Shown here: positions 63,078 through 64,000 of the stretch, piece by piece
Numbering within the stretch: position 1 is the first letter of the stretch
Layout: each line of letters begins with the position of its first letter
Assembly (NCBI GenBank): GCA_024305405.1
Contig: JAKNDB010000088.1
Coordinates: forward strand, 434,001 to 498,000
From: Dirofilaria immitis
Taxonomy: Eukaryota > Nematoda > Chromadorea > Rhabditida > Onchocercidae
Reading direction: 5' to 3'
DNA: 64,000 nt
Translations under genes and position numbers: made by a program
Notes under the pieces: generated by a model
Seen by the model: the letters and a program-made list of their open reading frames with translations, nothing else
Database searches by the model: none
What the model was told of the DNA's origin: nothing

Positions 63078-64000
63078 CTACAAAAAATAAAAAAATTAAA
63101 ATAAATAAAAAAGCAAATTATGAAAATAAGACTTTCTTAATTTCTTCATATGATCAAATTAAAATTGCTCAATCAATATTCCGCAATATTTATGCAATAA
63201 TCATAAATATTCATTAACTTTTCGTAAAAATTATTTATAGAAATATTATCATAAATTATTTGAATTTATATAAGAATTTAAATAATTTTAAACATTCTTT
63301 TCAATAATTTCAATAAATTATTTATTATTTCTTGGCAATTTTTTTTTTTTGAGAATTTAAACGATCCTTCTGATAAGCATTAATTAAATCACTTTGATAA
63401 TTTAATAATCCTTGTCAATTATCAGAAGACATAACAATATGAAGGAATGTCAAATATCATCAATATATTTATTGTAAAATATTTGCATAAATTTTTAATT
63501 AATAATAAATCTATTCAGAAATATCTGATAAATTTATTTATGTTATCTTTTTATGACTACGTATAGTTTAGGTGAATTTTTTTTAATTTATGTCACTTCT
63601 GATAAAATTACCAGCATAATCAGTTATTATAATATAATTACTGATGATATATATTGATAAAAATGTTTAATTTTTAAAGGGTTTAAAATTTCTTTAAAAT
63701 TCACCTATTGAATAATGAATTTAAAATTGACGTATTGAATTTAAAATTCACGTATTAAATTAAATTAAGCTAAACATTTCGTGGTTTCTAACAATGCTTT
63801 TCCGTCATTTCCGTCATGTTTCAGCTTTACAATAATATTTTTTAATCGAATTTTTTTAATAATTTTTTTTGTTTTAATTTAATTTTTCTAATATCAAAAT
63901 TTTTTGTCTTTCGATCATCATCGTTATTATCTTCCTTCTATTATTTTTTTCCTTTATTAAATGCAAAATTTTCTTTAAATAAACTTATTTGAATGCTTCA
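63078..64000. other. Presumed intron or upstream of SLC12-like gene
   Basis: A+T-rich. I could not identify another exon here. Confidence 0.4.

Noticed and set aside
1..64000. tRNA, rRNA, CRISPR arrays, bacterial genes (for example an endosymbiont insertion).
   Set aside because: None seen on reading both strands; a covariance-model scan was not possible here.

Overview
The window looks like nuclear DNA of a nematode, probably a filarial or other spirurid worm. It is very A+T-rich, with compact genes of many short exons and introns mostly bounded by GT and TTTCAG-like acceptors. Several genes have a trans-splice-type acceptor just before the ATG. One gene belongs to the MIG-18-like secreted family typical of nematodes. 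The species call is inference. I saw no rRNA, tRNA or CRISPR array.

Layout. 418-2472 (-): unrecognised helical multi-exon gene. 2.5-6.4 kb: noncoding with degenerate tandem repeats. 6.4-7.3 kb (-): decayed BEL/Pao-type retroelement with an LTR-like repeat. 7.3-15.1 kb: four related copies of an unusual gene pairing a short signal-peptide exon with a C2H2 zinc-finger exon, all damaged. 15.9-16.7 kb: dispersed repeat. 17.6-21.1 kb (-): neurensin-like vesicle membrane protein. 21-28.4 kb: gene-poor. 28.4-30.7 kb (+): HSPBAP1-like JmjC protein. 32.5-35.3 kb (+): mitochondrial ribosomal protein S12, its first intron holding an LTR and a second repeat. 36.3-40.3 kb (-): S-adenosylmethionine synthetase. 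43.9-47.1 kb (+): ZNHIT6/BCD1-like box C/D snoRNP assembly factor. 49.6-52.9 kb (+): unrecognised serine-rich protein. 54.8-58.7 kb (-): secreted MIG-18-like protein. 60.4-63.1 kb (-): C-terminal part of an SLC12-like transporter.

The conserved genes are unrelated housekeeping or membrane genes, not an operon. MRPS12 and SAM synthetase converge tail to tail. Two observations stand out. First, the cluster of signal-peptide plus zinc-finger genes. Second, a recurring defect: in many otherwise convincing genes one base, usually in a short A or G run, is missing, so that exon phases fail by exactly one. This may be an assembly artefact (homopolymer compression) and should be settled before any gene here is called a pseudogene.
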